Shown: piece by piece, positions 62,860-64,000 of the stretch
Layout: each line of letters starts with the position of its first letter
Position numbering within the stretch: position 1 is the stretch's first letter
DNA from: Dicaeum eximium
Lineage: Eukaryota; Chordata; Aves; Passeriformes; Dicaeidae
Direction of reading: 5' to 3'
NCBI GenBank assembly: GCA_013396995.1
Contig: VWZP01009170.1
Span: forward strand, 951,686 to 1,015,685
Length of the DNA: 64,000 bases
The notes under the pieces: model-generated
The model's database searches: none
The model's input: only the letters and a program-made list of their open reading frames with translations
What the model was told of the DNA's origin: nothing
Program-made: the position numbers and the translations under genes

Positions 62860-63030
62860 CTTGTTAACAAATGTTCGGAGCTTAAAAGGCTGACATTTTA
62901 AATTAGCGTATTTGTAATAATAAAAGAACATAAAGCTTGTATCTGTTAAAAGGAAATTTAAAAATGAAACCTCTTTCCTGCCCTTTAACTGAGAATCTTA
63001 CGATTATGTTAAGTCCCAAAATGTGGCTTC
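62860..63030. promoter_or_regulatory. Possible conserved non-coding element
   Basis: This is AT-rich, motif-dense unique sequence with isolated CpGs (TGTTCGGAGC, TTAGCGTATTTG, CTTACGATTATG) and no simple-repeat erosion. The look suits an old enhancer. Evidence is by eye only. Confidence 0.2.
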
Positions 63031-63518
63031 ATTATTCATTTCCTTTTTACCAGAATGTAAAATAACAGGAGCTTGAGGGTTTAGTGTATTAAAAAAGAAG
63101 TAATCCTTTTTCATTATGACTTCTGGTAGTGTTTTAATTAAAGGTATTAGGAGAACTGTCATGGGTTACACATTTTTAAATTCTTGTACATTGTGCTGAA
63201 GAATATCTAGGAAGGGGATTATGTGCACAACTTGTTCACTTACAGTGAAGCAGACCAGATTTTGTTATTTTTTACTGCTTATCACCTGCAACTTGATCAC
63301 ATATATTTACATGGCAGAGAGGAAGAATAGGAGTGCCTTTGTGTGTGAGCTCTTTGCAGTTCATAACAAATCAAGACTGTTTTTGGCAAAGTTCAGTGCT
63401 GTTTATTCATACTGAAAGAAACTGAAACTACTGAAAAATTCGACAAACATTTAAAGTTGAGACCAAGAAAAGTATTTACCTGGCTTTGTGGCTTTCTTAA
63501 TGTGCTGCTTTTGCCATG

Positions 63519-64000
63519 TCTGACAAAAACCCAATTAGTAATTAGCTTTGAAAATTGACAATATGTTAAAATACTGGGAAAACTGGACACACCTCTATGA
63601 ATATATATGTTAAAGACAAAAAAATCCTGGGAAGCTCTGTTTCCCTTCTGGCCTTGGGCAGGTAACAAGGCTGGCCCAGCTGCAGAGATCTCAGCCACTG
63701 CCCCAGCCCAGCTGCAGCTCCAGCCAGAGGCTATAACTCAACAAGAGGGACTCCTCTCCCTAAGTGAACTGAACAAAGACTATTCTAGAAGTGATAAACT
63801 GAATAGTTTCTGTACATTGCTAGTAAGAAAGAAAATGTTAGGGAGGTGGAGAAGTGTTCTAAAGGTTTTATTGTGATTATTATTATTCTTTCTTTTAGTT
63901 ACTGTTAATAAACTTTTCTTTATACCCTTTTAAGGTTTTGAGCCTGCTTTGCCTTCCTCCTAATCCTACCTCACAGCAAGAAATGTGTAAATATATTCTA
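63519..64000 (+). mobile_element. ERVL-like endogenous retrovirus LTR, cut by window end
   Basis: The probable 5' boundary is TGTCTGACAAAAACCCAATT at 63519, since retroviral LTRs start with TG. The 3' half contains TTATTATTCTTTCTTTTAG, a GTTAATAAACTTTTCTTTA polyadenylation-signal block (AATAAA near 63906), GGTTTTGAGCCTGCTTTGCC and CCTAATCCTACCTCACAGC. Together these resemble LTRs of songbird class III (ERVL) elements as I remember them. The CA terminus lies beyond the window, so I cannot tell a solo LTR from the 5' LTR of a longer provirus. The 89-codon open frame inside (63607-63876) is not a viral gene that I recognise. Confidence 0.6.

Larger units (their letters stand above)
60461..63518. 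other. Unique non-coding DNA, no gene seen
   Basis: The first 150 bases are GC-richer (GGCCAGGTCCAG-type strings) and may be a decayed extension of the CR1. The rest is AT-rich unique DNA. A 21-bp imperfect tandem pair lies at 62200-62241. A possible conserved block at 62860-63030 is listed separately. Confidence 0.55.

Noticed and set aside
63148..63170. TGTCATGGGTT as an alternative LTR start
   Set aside because: It is a common avian LTR opening, but the following 350 bases do not look like LTR sequence, and 63519 gives a better boundary.
1..64000. CRISPR arrays, operons, riboswitches, phage or plasmid features
   Set aside because: No regularly spaced direct repeats, Shine-Dalgarno-led gene strings or prokaryotic genes were seen. 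The sequence is vertebrate.

Overview
The window looks like 64 kb of AT-rich, gene-free vertebrate nuclear DNA, almost certainly from a bird and probably a passerine. The organism call rests on three copies of the 3' region of the avian CR1 LINE (about 36741-36875, 37643-38330 and 59896-60460) and on an ERVL-like long terminal repeat at the right edge (63519 to the window end) whose 3' half resembles songbird ERVL LTRs. A MIR-type SINE (29468-29640) and a possible CR1/L3-clade scrap (about 11998-12060) are older amniote fossils. These assignments come from recalled family consensus patterns, not from a search. Repeat density is low, as is usual for bird genomes. No bacterial gene organisation, CRISPR array, tRNA, rRNA or operon is present.

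I found no protein-coding exon I can defend. The open frames are short, overlap in several frames on both strands, carry no recognisable domain and have the Cys/Leu/Ser/Pro-rich look of translated non-coding DNA. The longest, 256 codons at 1575-2345, is inflated by a 78-bp tandem duplication whose length is a multiple of three. The window is best read as intergenic sequence or the inside of a very large intron.

Layout. 1-2058 is AT-rich unique DNA grading into a GC-richer patch. 2059-2214 is a perfect 78-bp tandem duplication, each copy holding a CTCF-like motif. 2215-13640 is unique DNA with a possible conserved block near 11400-11720 and the L3-like scrap. 13640-15252 holds two T/G-rich low-complexity tracts. 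15253-36740 is unique DNA with the MIR at 29.5 kb. 36741-38330 holds two CR1 fragments. 38331-59895 is unique DNA with an unusual stop-trinucleotide-free stretch (41326-41590), a short 28-bp tandem repeat (48377-48430), a GC/CpG-richer patch beside an octamer-like palindrome (49420-49716), possible conserved blocks, and a 91-bp poly(T) tract holding the only N (58926). 59896-60460 is the third CR1. 60461-63518 is unique, and 63519-64000 is the LTR.

The only recurring structure I see beyond known repeats is a set of about nine strand-asymmetric tracts in which a T-run adjoins GGTTTGG-like steps, or the complement. Any function of the window is probably cis-regulatory. The candidate conserved blocks are picked by eye from base patterns and need alignment to other birds.
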